Assembly (NCBI RefSeq): GCF_001427865.1
Contig: NZ_LMHH01000002.1
Coordinates: 453,501 to 517,500, forward strand
DNA: 64,000 bases
Reading direction: 5' to 3'
DNA from: Altererythrobacter sp. Root672
Lineage (GTDB): Bacteria; Pseudomonadota; Alphaproteobacteria; Sphingomonadales; Sphingomonadaceae
The notes below the pieces were generated by a model. The model did not search any database. It was given only the letters and a program-made list of their open reading frames with translations, and was not told the origin of the DNA. Below, in pieces: positions 30,678 through 39,741 of this stretch (within the stretch, counting starts at the first letter, position 1; every line of letters starts with the position of its first letter). Made by a program: the position numbers and the translations under genes.

Positions 30678-31934
30678 TTACTGGTTCATCGTTGCGAAGA
30701 AGTCCTCGTTGGACTTGGAGTCCTTCATCTTGTCGAGAAGGAATTCCATCGCGTCGACCGTGCCCATCTGCATCAGGATGCGGCGCAGGACCCACATCTT
30801 GCTGAGCTGGTCCTTGCCTACCAGCAGCTCTTCCTTGCGGGTGCCGGACTTGCCGACATCGAGCGAGGGGAAGATGCGCTTGTCGGAGACCTTGCGATCG
30901 AGGACGATTTCCGAGTTACCGGTGCCCTTGAACTCTTCGAAGATGACCTCGTCCATGCGGCTCCCGGTATCGATCAGCGCGGTGGCGATGATCGAGAGCG
31001 AGCCGCCCTCTTCGATGTTGCGCGCCGCGCCGAAGAAGCGCTTCGGGCGCTGCAGGGCGTTGGCGTCGACACCGCCGGTGAGGACCTTGCCCGAGCTCGG
31101 CACCACGGTGTTGTAGGCGCGGCCAAGGCGAGTGATCGAGTCGAGCAGGATCACCACGTCCTTCTTGTGTTCGACCAGGCGCTTGGCCTTTTCGATCACC
31201 ATTTCAGCGACTTGCACGTGGCGCGTGGCAGGTTCGTCGAAAGTCGAGGAAATGACCTCGCCTTTCACCGAACGCTGCATGTCGGTGACTTCTTCCGGAC
31301 GTTCGTCGACCAGGAGGACGATCAGGAACACTTCCGGGTGGTTGTCGGTGATTGCCTTGGCGATGTTCTGGAGCAGCACCGTCTTACCGGTACGCGGCGG
31401 CGCCACGATCAGGGCGCGCTGGCCCTTGCCCTGCGGACTGATGAGATCGATCACTCGGGCCGACTTGTCCTTGACCGTCGGATCGGTGGTGTCGAGGTTG
31501 AGGCGCTCGTCCGGATAGAGCGGCGTCAGGTTGTCGAAGTTGGTCCGGTGACGCACGGCATCGGGATCATCGTAATTGACGCTCTTGAGCGTCGTGAGGG
31601 CAAAATAGCGCTCCCCATCCTTGGGGGCGCGGATCTCACCTTCGACGGTATCACCAGTGCGCAGGCCCCATTTGCGGACCTGGTTCGGCGAAACGTAGAT
31701 ATCGTCTGGGCCGGCGAGGTAGTTCGCTTCGGGGCTGCGGAGGAAGCCGAAGCCGTCCTGCAGCACCTCGATCGTGCCCTGACCGACGATTTCCTCGCCG
31801 TCTTCGGCCACTTCCTTGAGGATGCCGAACATGAGGTCCTGCCGGCGCATGGTAGAGGCGCCTTCGACGCCGAGTTCTTCGGCCATTTCGACCAATTCGG
31901 CCGGCGCCCTTTTCTTAAGTTCTTTCAGATGCAT
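30678..31934 (-). CDS. rho: Transcription termination factor Rho
   Basis: A 418-residue hexameric RNA helicase that ends transcription. The N-terminal helical part ([18 protein letters not shown]) is followed by the RNA-binding cold-shock-like domain ([20 protein letters not shown]), Walker [13 protein letters not shown], and the Q- and R-loop regions. The 167-base gap upstream holds no gene and may be a regulatory leader, as Rho often controls its own synthesis. Confidence 0.97.
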   Translation of the reverse strand: MHLKELKKRAPAELVEMAEELGVEGASTMRRQDLMFGILKEVAEDGEEIVGQGTIEVLQDGFGFLRSPEANYLAGPDDIYVSPNQVRKWGLRTGDTVEGEIRAPKDGERYFALTTLKSVNYDDPDAVRHRTNFDNLTPLYPDERLNLDTTDPTVKDKSARVIDLISPQGKGQRALIVAPPRTGKTVLLQNIAKAITDNHPEVFLIVLLVDERPEEVTDMQRSVKGEVISSTFDEPATRHVQVAEMVIEKAKRLVEHKKDVVILLDSITRLGRAYNTVVPSSGKVLTGGVDANALQRPKRFFGAARNIEEGGSLSIIATALIDTGSRMDEVIFEEFKGTGNSEIVLDRKVSDKRIFPSLDVGKSGTRKEELLVGKDQLSKMWVLRRILMQMGTVDAMEFLLDKMKDSKSNEDFFATMNQ

Positions 31935-32101
31935 GATGGTATTCCAGTATTCAGATGGGAGCCGGCAGGTCGTTTTGGGCTTGGAGAAAGCAAGACCCGG
32001 CCGCTCGGAACGGCGGCCTCAGCCGGTGAGGAGACAGATATGGGTTCGCCGCGAAGGCGTCAATTCATAGAAACGAGCGAGATGAACTGCTCGTCGTTTT
32101 C

Positions 32102-32545
32102 TCAGAACGGTTTGATGATCACCAGGACGACGATCAGCGCCACGGCGATGCCTGGCACCTCGTTGAGCAGGCGCAGCTGTTTGCCGGTCAGGGTCCGCTC
32201 GCCACGCGCCAGCTTGCCGGCGTAAGCGCTCAGGTAGCCATGATAGCCCGACAGGCCGAGCACCAGTAGCAGCTTGGCGTGGAACCATCCCTGGCTCCAG
32301 GCCCCGGTCGCATAGGCCAGCAGCAGGCCCAGAACCCACACGACGACGATCGAGGGCATGAGGATGATCTTGAGCAGCTTGCGCTCGCGATCGATCCACG
32401 CTGCGTTCTCAGGCGAATCCGGCGCCGCTTCCTGGTGGTAGACGAACAGCCTGGGCAGCATGAACAGCCCGGCCATCCAGAAGATCACGAAGATGATGTG
32501 GCCGGCCTTGAGCCAGTAGTACAGGGTTGCGAGCAGGTCGTGCAT
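32102..32545 (-). CDS. hemJ: Protoporphyrinogen oxidase HemJ
   Basis: A 147-residue inner-membrane protein with four hydrophobic helices. It carries the HemJ hallmarks: the conserved His in WLKAGHIIFVIFWMAGLFMLPR, and FHAKLLLVLGLSGYHG. HemJ oxidises protoporphyrinogen IX to protoporphyrin IX, the penultimate step of heme synthesis. It lies 31 bases downstream of hemE, so both are probably in one operon that reads away from the origin. Confidence 0.93.
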   Translation of the reverse strand: MHDLLATLYYWLKAGHIIFVIFWMAGLFMLPRLFVYHQEAAPDSPENAAWIDRERKLLKIILMPSIVVVWVLGLLLAYATGAWSQGWFHAKLLLVLGLSGYHGYLSAYAGKLARGERTLTGKQLRLLNEVPGIAVALIVVLVIIKPF

Positions 32546-32576
32546 GGGTTCGGTCTACTGTCGGGAACGCCGCCCG

Positions 32577-33602
32577 TCACCCCTGCCAGTTGCGGACGGT
32601 GGAGAGCAGACGTTCGACGTGGGCGATCGGGGTTTCCTTGTCGATCCCGTGGCCGAGGTTGAACACATGCGGACGGCCGGAGAAGGCTTCAAGCACACGG
32701 ATTGCCGCAGTATCCAGCCCGTCACCGCCGGCAAGCAATTGCAACGGATCGAGATTACCCTGCACCGGCAGATTTGCCGGAAGGGTCTTGTCCGCCCACA
32801 CCGGATCGATCGTCTCATCGAGACCAAGCGCATCGACACCAGTCTCGCGGGCATAGGCTGGGAGCTTTTCGCCGGCACCCTTCGGAAAGCCGATCACCGG
32901 CACGCCCGGATGGCGGCGATGAATCTCCGTGACGATGGCCGCGTTGGGGGCAATGACCCAGCGTTCGAACTCGCTCGGCGCAAGACTGCCCGCCCAGCTA
33001 TCGAACAGTTGCACGGCCTCGGCACCCGCTTCGATCTGCCCCGAGAGATACTCGATGCTCGCCGCCACGATCGCGTCGAGGATCGCCTGGAGCGCCGCAG
33101 GATCCCGGTAAGCCAGCGTCCGCGAGGCCTGCTGGTCCCGGCTCCCCTCACCAGCGATCATGTACGTAGCGACCGTCCACGGGCTTCCAGCGAAGCCCAG
33201 CAAGGTCGTTTCCGGCCCAAGCTGCTCGCGCACCAGCCGAACGGTGCGATAGATCGGGTCGAGCCGCTCCGGCGCCGCCGTCAGCGAAGCCAGCGTGGCA
33301 TCGACCAAGCGCGGCGAGAGATGGGGACCTTCGCCCGCCAGGAACGCCAGGTTCTGACCCAGGGCATGCGGAATCACCAGGATGTCGGAAAACAGGATCG
33401 CCCCGTCGAAGCCGAAGCGACGGATCGGCTGGATCGTGACTTCTGCAGCCGCCTCGCTGTCGTTGACCAGTTCAAGAAAACCACCCTTCTCAGCCCTGAG
33501 CGCCCGGTATTCGGGCAAGTAGCGCCCCGCCTGGCGCATGAGCCAAACCGGCCGCTGGGAGCCTGATTGTCCGCGCAGAGTATCGAGCAGAAGACCGGGC
33601 AT
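32577..33602 (-). CDS. hemE: Uroporphyrinogen decarboxylase
   Basis: A 341-residue enzyme that converts uroporphyrinogen III to coproporphyrinogen III. The N-terminal active-site motif PVWLMRQAGRYLPEYR and LFSDILVIPHALG are present, with GSPWTVATYM further on. In Caulobacter and other alphaproteobacteria hemE borders the chromosomal origin, as it does here; the gene reads away from it. Confidence 0.96.
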   Translation of the reverse strand: MPGLLLDTLRGQSGSQRPVWLMRQAGRYLPEYRALRAEKGGFLELVNDSEAAAEVTIQPIRRFGFDGAILFSDILVIPHALGQNLAFLAGEGPHLSPRLVDATLASLTAAPERLDPIYRTVRLVREQLGPETTLLGFAGSPWTVATYMIAGEGSRDQQASRTLAYRDPAALQAILDAIVAASIEYLSGQIEAGAEAVQLFDSWAGSLAPSEFERWVIAPNAAIVTEIHRRHPGVPVIGFPKGAGEKLPAYARETGVDALGLDETIDPVWADKTLPANLPVQGNLDPLQLLAGGDGLDTAAIRVLEAFSGRPHVFNLGHGIDKETPIAHVERLLSTVRNWQG

Positions 33603-33902
33603 TCAAAGGGTCCAATCCAATAAATATATATTTTTAAATAGGATTCAGGACTCTGTTGGCCCTGTGGATATCGGGGATGGCGGCCCCTTGCCCGATTTAT
33701 CCCGAGTTGAACAGAGTTTGGCGCAGTGGCGAATCCGCACAGGTCCGCGTCAAGTTCTGGTTCTCCACGCTATCCCCAGCCTGTCGATAGATCCTGCGGC
33801 CTGTTGACCCAACCGTGTCCGAATCAGCGGGTAATGGGGGTGGAATTCTTTGCCGAACTTGTCCGGCAGTCCCTCCCGTGGTTTATGCCGGGACTTGTCC
33901 AC
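33603..33902. other. Putative chromosomal replication origin (oriC)
   Basis: A 300-base gene-free gap between hemE and the PPDK-regulator gene, the position of the Caulobacter origin. A run of 22 A/T bases (33619-33640), flanked by AATCC/GGATT, could be the unwinding element. DnaA-box-like sequences: TGTGGATAT at 33663-33671 (one mismatch to TGTGGATAA), TTGTCCACA at 33895-33903 (one mismatch), and weaker TTCTCCACG (33761), CTATCCCCA (33770) and TGTCGATAG (33782). GANTC methylation sites occur at 33642, 33731 and 33821. Genes diverge from it on both sides. Confidence 0.78.
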
Positions 33903-34748
33903 ATGACCCTGCTCCATCTTCATCTCCTCTCGGACTCGACCGGCGAGACGCTGGAGATGATCACCAATGCGGCGCTGGCGCAATTCGACGATGCCGAGGT
34001 GATCCGCCATTTCTGGCCGATGGTGCGTTCGATGCAGCATCTCGATCGGATCGTCGAGGAACTGTCCACGCATCCTGGCCTGGTGCTCTATACCCTGGTC
34101 AATGACGATACCCGCCGCCGACTGGAAGAGCGGTGCAGGGCGCTTGGCCTGCCGCATGTCGCGCCGCTCGACACGGTGACCGCCGCGCTCGAGGATCGCC
34201 TTGGTGAAGAGGCCAAGGGCCGACCGGGCCGCCAGCATATGATGGACGATGCCTATTTCGCCCGCGTCGATGCGATCCAGTTCACCATCGCGCATGACGA
34301 CGGGATCGCTGCGGAAGACTGGGAACAGGCCGACATCGTCCTTGCCGGGGTGTCGCGCAGCTCGAAGACTCCGACCAGCATCTATCTCGCCAATCGCGGC
34401 TTCAAGGTCGCCAATATACCGCTGGTGGTCGAAAGCCCGCCGCCCGCGTCGCTGTTCCAGTTACAGCATCCGATGGTGGTCGGCTTGACCACGGCCCCGC
34501 GGCGGTTGGTGGAAATCCGGCGCAATCGCCTGCTTTCGCTCAACGAAAAGACCGAGACCGCGTATGTGGATGAAGAGCGGGTCGAACGCGAAGTGGCATT
34601 TGCTCGGCGCATGTTCGCCGATAATGGGTGGCCGGTGATTGACGTCACTCGCCGTTCGATTGAAGAGACGGCAGCGGCCGTGATCAAGCTTTTCAACGAA
34701 CGCAGGGCGCGGGCCGGGATGGCCGGAGCCGGGACAAAACCGATATGA
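33903..34748 (+). CDS. Pyruvate, phosphate dikinase/PEP synthase regulatory protein (DUF299)
   Basis: A 281-residue bifunctional ADP-dependent kinase and Pi-dependent pyrophosphorylase that switches PPDK (or PEP synthase) off and on. LHLLSDSTGETLE at the N-terminus and the P-loop GVSRSSKTP (149-157) are diagnostic. The frame is open back to 33726 inside the origin gap, but ATG 33903 gives the family N-terminus. This ATG overlaps the last base of a DnaA-box-like sequence. It starts the plus-strand run maf-aroE-coaE-dnaQ. Confidence 0.93.
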   Translation: MTLLHLHLLSDSTGETLEMITNAALAQFDDAEVIRHFWPMVRSMQHLDRIVEELSTHPGLVLYTLVNDDTRRRLEERCRALGLPHVAPLDTVTAALEDRLGEEAKGRPGRQHMMDDAYFARVDAIQFTIAHDDGIAAEDWEQADIVLAGVSRSSKTPTSIYLANRGFKVANIPLVVESPPPASLFQLQHPMVVGLTTAPRRLVEIRRNRLLSLNEKTETAYVDEERVEREVAFARRMFADNGWPVIDVTRRSIEETAAAVIKLFNERRARAGMAGAGTKPI

Positions 34749-34758
34749 GTGGGTCGAT

Positions 34759-35343
34759 ATGACTGGAATAGTTCTCGCCTCGAAGAGTGCGTCGCGCAGG
34801 GCGATGCTTGGCGCCGCCGGCGTCGAGTTCGAAGTCCGGCCCGCGGCCATCGACGAGCGTTCGCTCGAATCCGGCATGGAGAATGCCGGCGGGGACGAGA
34901 TTGCGCTGGCGCTGGCCGAAGCCAAGGCGCTGTCGGTCGAAGGAAGCGGTCGGCCGGTCCTGGGCAGCGATTCCGTGCTCACGGTCGACGGGCAGCGGTT
35001 CAGCAAGCCGACCAGCCGGGCACAGGCGGCCGAGCATTTGCGGTTCTTCTCCGGCCGGACGATGCAGCTCCATTCGGCGGCGGCCCTGGCCATCAACGGC
35101 GTCATCGTGTGGCGCCATGTCTCGGTCGCGACGCTCAAGGTGCGCGAACTGTCCGAAGACTTCATCGACAAGTATCTCACGGCCGAATGGCCCGAAGTCG
35201 GCCAGTGCGTCGGCGTGTTCCGCATCGAGGCGCTCGGCGTGCAGTTGTTCGAAAGCATCGAGGGCGATCACTTCACCGTTCTCGGCATGCCACTCCTGCC
35301 GGTCCTCGGCGCCTTGCGGGAGATGGCGGAACTGCCTGCGTGA
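34759..35343 (+). CDS. maf: Maf family nucleotide pyrophosphatase
   Basis: A 194-residue Maf protein hydrolysing non-canonical or modified nucleoside triphosphates. It opens with IVLASKSASRRAML, and VLGSDSVLTVDGQ is the conserved metal-binding region. The sequence does not decide between dTTP/UTP and 7-methyl-GTP activity. It is 10 bases after the regulator gene and overlaps aroE by four. Confidence 0.9.
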   Translation: MTGIVLASKSASRRAMLGAAGVEFEVRPAAIDERSLESGMENAGGDEIALALAEAKALSVEGSGRPVLGSDSVLTVDGQRFSKPTSRAQAAEHLRFFSGRTMQLHSAAALAINGVIVWRHVSVATLKVRELSEDFIDKYLTAEWPEVGQCVGVFRIEALGVQLFESIEGDHFTVLGMPLLPVLGALREMAELPA

Positions 35344-36197
35344 CCCGGGCTTATGCTGAGGTGATCGGCGATCCGATCGCCCAGTCAAAGTCACCGGCGA
35401 TCCATGGGTTCTGGCTCGGCAAGCTCGGTATTGATGCCGACTATCGCGCGAACCTGGTGCGCTCCGAAGAAGTCGGACCCTACCTCGCTGGGCGGCGCGC
35501 CGATCCTGCCTGGCGCGGGTGCAACGTGACCATGCCGCACAAGCAGGCGGTCATGCCCCACCTCGACCGGCTCGATCCCTTGGCAGAGCGGATCGGGGCG
35601 GTGAACACCATCGTCCATGAAGCCGACGGCACCCTGACCGGGCACAATACCGACGCTGCCGGATTCCTCGAACCGCTGCGCCCCTTGCTCGCCAACGAGC
35701 ACTTGTTCCGCATGGCCCGAGTGCTGGGTACCGGCGGCGCGGCCAGGGCAATTGTCGCCGCGCTGGCGGCCGAGAATCTCGTGATCGTGCTCGCCGGGCG
35801 CGATCCGGACAAGGCCCGGGCCTTGCTCGATGAGCTCGATCCCGGTGGCGAGCACCATGCGGTCGACATCGCCCATTTCGCCGACCCGACCGACTTCGCG
35901 TTCGACGACCGCGTCGGCTGCTTCGATGTGATCGTCAATGCCAGCCCGCTCGGCATGGCTGGCCAGCCGTCACTGGCCTTCGACTTCAGTCACGCCCCAC
36001 CGGGGAGCGTGGTCTACGACATCGTGACTCATCCCGCCGACACACCGCTGCTCCAGCAAGCCAGGGCTGCTGGATTCCGCACGGTCGATGGCCTTTCGAT
36101 GCTGATTGGCCAGGCTGCGGCGGCGTTCGAGAAGTTCTTTGGCGAATCTCCGCCGCGCGATGCCGATCGCGAACTGCGAGCCTTGCTCGCCGCATGA
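35340..36197 (+). CDS. aroE: Shikimate dehydrogenase
   Basis: A 285-residue NADPH enzyme of the shikimate pathway. The substrate-binding SKSPAIHGFWL and NVTMPHK (catalytic Lys) are present, along with GHNTDAAGF and the nucleotide loop GTGGAARA. The start is GTG 35340, which overlaps the maf stop as GTGA. It overlaps coaE by four bases, so maf-aroE-coaE are translationally linked. Confidence 0.95.
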   Translation: MTRAYAEVIGDPIAQSKSPAIHGFWLGKLGIDADYRANLVRSEEVGPYLAGRRADPAWRGCNVTMPHKQAVMPHLDRLDPLAERIGAVNTIVHEADGTLTGHNTDAAGFLEPLRPLLANEHLFRMARVLGTGGAARAIVAALAAENLVIVLAGRDPDKARALLDELDPGGEHHAVDIAHFADPTDFAFDDRVGCFDVIVNASPLGMAGQPSLAFDFSHAPPGSVVYDIVTHPADTPLLQQARAAGFRTVDGLSMLIGQAAAAFEKFFGESPPRDADRELRALLAA

Positions 36198-36784
36198 CCC
36201 GGCCGGTCATCCTCGGGCTCACCGGCTCGATCGGGATGGGCAAATCGACCGTTGCGGCGATGTTCGAAGAACTGGGCGTCCCGGTCTTCGACGCCGATGC
36301 CGTTGTGCGCCGCTTGCAAGGCCCTGGTGGCGATCTTGTGGCGCCGATCGAGGCCGCTTTCGCCGGGACCACCGGTCCCCAGGGAATCGACCGGGAGGCG
36401 CTCGGCAAGGAAGTGTTCGACAACCCTGCCGCCCTCGCCCGGCTCGAGGCGATCGTCCATCCAGCGGTCCGCGCAGCCCGCAAGGAATTCCTGCTCGAGC
36501 ATGCTGGAGAGCGGCTGGTGGTGTTCGATATCCCCCTGTTGTTCGAGAAAGGCGGTGTCGAGGAAGTCGATGCCGTGGTCGTCGTCTCGGCTCCGCCAGA
36601 AGTGCAACGTGCCCGCGTTCTCGCGCGGCCGGGAATGACGGCGGAACGCTTCGCCACCATCCTCTCGCTGCAAATGCCTGATGCCGAAAAACGAGCGCGG
36701 ACGGATCACGTGATCGACACCGGGCTTTCGCTGGAGGAGACCCGCGCCGCAGTCGCCCGGCTGGTGGACAAGCTCGCCGGCTGA
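36194..36784 (+). CDS. coaE: Dephospho-CoA kinase
   Basis: A 196-residue enzyme for the last step of CoA synthesis. P-loop GLTGSIGMGKST is at the N-terminus, with FDADAVVRRL and DIPLLFEKG following as expected. Its start overlaps aroE as ATGA. Confidence 0.95.
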   Translation: MTRPVILGLTGSIGMGKSTVAAMFEELGVPVFDADAVVRRLQGPGGDLVAPIEAAFAGTTGPQGIDREALGKEVFDNPAALARLEAIVHPAVRAARKEFLLEHAGERLVVFDIPLLFEKGGVEEVDAVVVVSAPPEVQRARVLARPGMTAERFATILSLQMPDAEKRARTDHVIDTGLSLEETRAAVARLVDKLAG

Positions 36785-36831
36785 TCCGCGCAGCCCTTGT
36801 CAGCGGCAGGCCCGCAGTCGATATGTCCTGC

Positions 36832-37515
36832 ATGCGCGAGATCGTGTTCGACACCGAAACTACCGGGCTCGACCCCCAAAGCGGTGACAGGATGGTGGAG
36901 ATCGGCTGCATCGAGCTGGTCAACCGCGTGCCGACAGGCCGCACCTTCCACGCCTACTTCAATCCGGACCGCTCAATGCCTCTCGCGGCCGAGCAGGTGC
37001 ACGGGCTGTCGGACTCGTTCCTCGCCGACAAGCCGCGTTTCCGCGAACATGTCGTCGAATTGCTCGAATTCCTCGGCGATGCGCCGCTGGTCGCGCACAA
37101 CGCGCAGTTCGATTTCGGCTTCCTCAACTACGAGCTCAGCGTGTGCGGCCACACGGACGTGGGGCTGGACCGGATGATCGACACGCTCGCGATCGCCCGT
37201 CGCCGTCATCCCGGAGCCAAGCACTCGCTCGATGCGCTCTGCGCTCGTTATGGTGTCGACCGCAGTCACCGCGTGCTCCACGGGGCGCTGCTCGATGCCG
37301 AGCTTCTGGCTCAGGTCTATGTCGAGCTGACCGGGGGCCGGCAGATCGGCCTGGCCTTGGCGGCAGAGGTCGCAACTGCCGTGGTCGAGGTCACTGCATT
37401 TCGTCCGCGCCAACGCGAATTCCGTCCGGCGCGGCCCCATTCTGCGAGTTCTGAAGAGCTCGCCCGGCACAAAGCCTTTCTGGAATCGTTTGACTCAGTG
37501 GGCTGGACGGGTTGA
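36832..37515 (+). CDS. dnaQ: DNA polymerase III epsilon subunit (3'-5' exonuclease)
   Basis: A 227-residue proofreading subunit. Exo I reads FDTETTGLDP, Exo II HNAQFDFGFL, and Exo III HGALLDAELLAQVY with the catalytic His and Asp. The C-terminus is the linker and polymerase-binding tail. ATG 36832 matches the family start; ATG 36823 in frame is an alternative. It follows coaE by 47 bases, completing the origin-flanking run known from Caulobacter. Confidence 0.94.
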   Translation: MREIVFDTETTGLDPQSGDRMVEIGCIELVNRVPTGRTFHAYFNPDRSMPLAAEQVHGLSDSFLADKPRFREHVVELLEFLGDAPLVAHNAQFDFGFLNYELSVCGHTDVGLDRMIDTLAIARRRHPGAKHSLDALCARYGVDRSHRVLHGALLDAELLAQVYVELTGGRQIGLALAAEVATAVVEVTAFRPRQREFRPARPHSASSEELARHKAFLESFDSVGWTG

Positions 37516-37572
37516 TTCTAGAGTCGCCTCATTGTCCGGCTAGGTACGAAAACCAGTAGGAGTTCCCCACTC

Positions 37573-38136
37573 ATGGACATTCGAGTGTCCGGTCACCAGA
37601 TGGATACCGGCTCGGCTCTTCAGGATCACGCTTCGGATCGACTTGTTGCGATCAGTCAGAAGTATTTCGATCGCGCACTTTCATCGACCGTCACCTTCGG
37701 AAAGGCCCCGGCCGGGGCTTTTGCCTGTGACATTGTTCTCCACGCCAATCAGGGCCTGATCCTCAAAAGTCATGGCCAGGCACAAGATGCTCACCTGGCG
37801 TTCGACCAGGCGGCCGAAAAGGTCGAAAAACAGCTGCGCCGCTATAAGCGTCGGCTCAAGGACCGCCATGAGCAGGCCACTCATGCGGCGCTGGCAGAAG
37901 AGGCTGCCTACACAGTCTTTGCGGCTGAAGAACCGGAAGCAGAGGAAATAACGGACGCGCCGCCGGTCATCGCGGAAACTCGAGTTGATATACCCGAAGT
38001 CAGCGTTTCCGACGCGGTCATGCTTCTCGATTTGAGACACACCAACGCACTGTTCTTCAAAAATGCTGGAACGGGGCGACATAATATGGTGTACCGCCGG
38101 AATGATGGTTCGATCGGTTGGGTCGAGCCCACCTGA
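37573..38136 (+). CDS. hpf: Ribosome hibernation promoting factor, long form
   Basis: A 187-residue long-form HPF. The N-terminal ribosome-binding domain (about 1-105) begins MDIRVSGHQMDTG. A linker of acidic residues leads to the C-terminal dimerisation domain (SVSDAVMLLDLRHTNALFFKNAGTG). It pairs 70S ribosomes into 100S dimers in stationary phase. AGGAG precedes the ATG. Confidence 0.93.
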   Translation: MDIRVSGHQMDTGSALQDHASDRLVAISQKYFDRALSSTVTFGKAPAGAFACDIVLHANQGLILKSHGQAQDAHLAFDQAAEKVEKQLRRYKRRLKDRHEQATHAALAEEAAYTVFAAEEPEAEEITDAPPVIAETRVDIPEVSVSDAVMLLDLRHTNALFFKNAGTGRHNMVYRRNDGSIGWVEPT

Positions 38137-38203
38137 ACCCGGCCTATGACCTAAGGAAAGGCCGACGACGCTGCCCTATTTCTTCTTGAAATCAAGTGGA
38201 TAC

Positions 38204-38224
38204 GCGCGGGCTAAAAACCCGCGC
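38204..38224 (+). other. Hairpin between hpf and ptsN
   Basis: GCGCGGG (38204-38210) and CCCGCGC (38218-38224) pair around CTAAAAA. There is no T tract after it on the plus strand. It may be a weak terminator for hpf or an mRNA-stabilising structure. The rest of the 129-base gap holds nothing else I can name. Confidence 0.35.
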
Positions 38225-38265
38225 GAAGCGGCGCGAATCAGAGTGTGAACCAGAGAAGCCGAGAC

Positions 38266-38727
38266 ATGAGTCCCTTGTTTTCGATCAAGCCCGAAGCGAT
38301 CGCCTTCGTCGATGCGTCAGATAAGCAGTCGATCCTCGAACAGCTAAGCGACGTTTTTGCCCGCAGTTGGGGGCTCGATGCTGGCCAGGTGCTCGAGCAG
38401 CTCGACGAGCGCGAAAAGCTGGGCAGCACCGGCTTCGGCCGCGGCGTGGCGATTCCGCATGCGCGTTTTCCGGGCGTCACGCGTCCGGTGGCGGCACTGC
38501 TGAAACTGCGCCACCCGGCGGATTTCGCTTCGGCCGACGGCTTGCCCGTCGATCTCGTGATCGGCCTGCTCTCGCCCGAGAACAGCGGTGCGACGCACCT
38601 TCACGCCCTCGCCGCGATCTCGCGCCTGATGCGTGACGAGCGGGTTCACGAAGCCCTGAGTGACGCGCCCGACGAGGAAGCGCTCTATGGCTTGTTGACC
38701 AATGCCACGGACCGCGACGCCGCCTGA
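38266..38727 (+). CDS. ptsN: PTS IIA component (EIIA-Ntr type)
   Basis: A 153-residue EIIA-fructose/Ntr domain protein. The phosphorylated His lies in GVAIPHARFPG. In proteobacteria PtsN belongs to a regulatory phosphorelay for nitrogen and potassium balance, not sugar uptake. The frame is open to a GTG at 38245; ATG 38266 is preferred. It sits just after hpf, a common pairing. Confidence 0.9.
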   Translation: MSPLFSIKPEAIAFVDASDKQSILEQLSDVFARSWGLDAGQVLEQLDEREKLGSTGFGRGVAIPHARFPGVTRPVAALLKLRHPADFASADGLPVDLVIGLLSPENSGATHLHALAAISRLMRDERVHEALSDAPDEEALYGLLTNATDRDAA

Positions 38728-39196
38728 CGTGCCCGACATAGCCGGAGCCAGCGGCGCCGACGTCCACTATCGCGCGCTCGAATCCCTCTATGCTGCGGCG
38801 CCGGTGAACCGGCTGTTCGAATCCCGGTTGGAGATCCTGGGCGAAGGCCATTCGCGGATCCGCTTCACCGTCGACGAGCGGCATTTCCATGCGGCCGGCG
38901 CGGCGCATGGCACGATCTACTTCAAGATGCTCGACGACGCGGCGTTCTACGCGGCGAACTCGATGGTCACCGACCGCTTCCTGCTGACCACCGGCTTCAA
39001 CCTGCTCTTCACCAAGCCCGTCCGTGGCGGCGAAGTGATCGCCGAGGGCCGCTGGGTTAGCGGGCGACGCCGGGTGTTCATCGCCGACGCTCACCTCATC
39101 GATGCCGAAGGCGAAGAGATCGGCCGCGGCACCGGAACCTTCATGCGATCGCACATTCCGCTGTCGAGCCTGCCCGGATATCGGGCCGAAAGGTGA
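38702..39196 (+). CDS. PaaI-type hotdog thioesterase
   Basis: A 164-residue hotdog-fold protein. HAAGAAHGTIYFKMLDDAAFYAANS is the active-site helix region of PaaI-like thioesterases, and TTGFNLLFTKPVRGG the following strand pair. The substrate is unknown. ATG 38702 would overlap ptsN by 26 bases; a GTG at 38729, one base after the ptsN stop, is an equally good start, giving 155 residues. Confidence 0.82.
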   Translation: MPRTATPPDVPDIAGASGADVHYRALESLYAAAPVNRLFESRLEILGEGHSRIRFTVDERHFHAAGAAHGTIYFKMLDDAAFYAANSMVTDRFLLTTGFNLLFTKPVRGGEVIAEGRWVSGRRRVFIADAHLIDAEGEEIGRGTGTFMRSHIPLSSLPGYRAER

Positions 39197-39200
39197 TTCG

Positions 39201-39545
39201 ATGGAGGGCCGGCTTCCCGCTCATATCGAAGTTTCCGGATTGATTCGGTCCGTCGAGGCCGCGGGCGGCTTCGCTACCGTTATCGCCAAGGGCGAACGCG
39301 ACGCCGGTACTTTGCTTGTCGTTTGTTGCGCGCGCGGCTCCCCCGCTAAAGCATATGAACGCATGCCCCAGCCCGACGGCACCCGTGCCTGGACGCTGAA
39401 TCGCACACAAGAACCTGAAAACGCACAGGAATTCTGGGATTATTGCGACCGCCGGAAGCGGCAGGACAGCGATCTCTGGATTGTGGAACTGGACATCGCG
39501 GATGGAGAACGCTTCATCGCTTTGGCGGGATCCGCACGTTGCTGA
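39201..39545 (+). CDS. DUF1491 family protein
   Basis: A 114-residue protein with the DUF1491 opening RLPAHIEVSGLIRSVEAAGGFA and an ending DLWIVELDI that fits the family. The function is unknown; it is largely confined to alphaproteobacteria. It starts four bases after the thioesterase stop, so the two are co-transcribed. Confidence 0.82.
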   Translation: MEGRLPAHIEVSGLIRSVEAAGGFATVIAKGERDAGTLLVVCCARGSPAKAYERMPQPDGTRAWTLNRTQEPENAQEFWDYCDRRKRQDSDLWIVELDIADGERFIALAGSARC

Positions 39546-39598
39546 CGTGGCGCGATTGGCTATCTGACCCTCGACTTCCCACAGCGTAGGCGGTTTAG

Positions 39599-39620
39599 CG
39601 CACGGCAATGATGCCGTGCG
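39599..39620. other. Perfect 9-bp hairpin in the gap before the SleB gene
   Basis: CGCACGGCA (39599-39607) pairs perfectly with TGCCGTGCG (39612-39620) around ATGA. There is no T tract on either strand. The 196-base gap holds no gene I can support. Confidence 0.45.
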
Positions 39621-39741
39621 AACCAGCGCGCAGACGGGGAGTGGCCGGCAGGCTGCAGATGGATCGCGGGGTTACGGGTCGTTCGTAATTGCATTCCACG
39701 GGCCTGCGTCGGGGCACTCACCGCCTTAAGTTTTGTTTTCA

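Noticed and set aside
33726-33902. N-terminal extension of the PPDK regulator into the origin gap
   Set aside because: The family starts at MTLLHLHLLSDSTGE; the upstream residues have no similarity pattern and would overlap DnaA-box-like sites.
36704-36715. GATCACGTGATC palindrome in coaE as a possible fourth parS
   Set aside because: Only the central CACGTG matches; the outer bases differ from TGTTTC/GAAACA, and it is within a conserved coding stretch.
38137-38265. Searched for a tRNA or small gene between hpf and ptsN
   Set aside because: Only one GC hairpin is visible; no cloverleaf and no ORF with a ribosome binding site.
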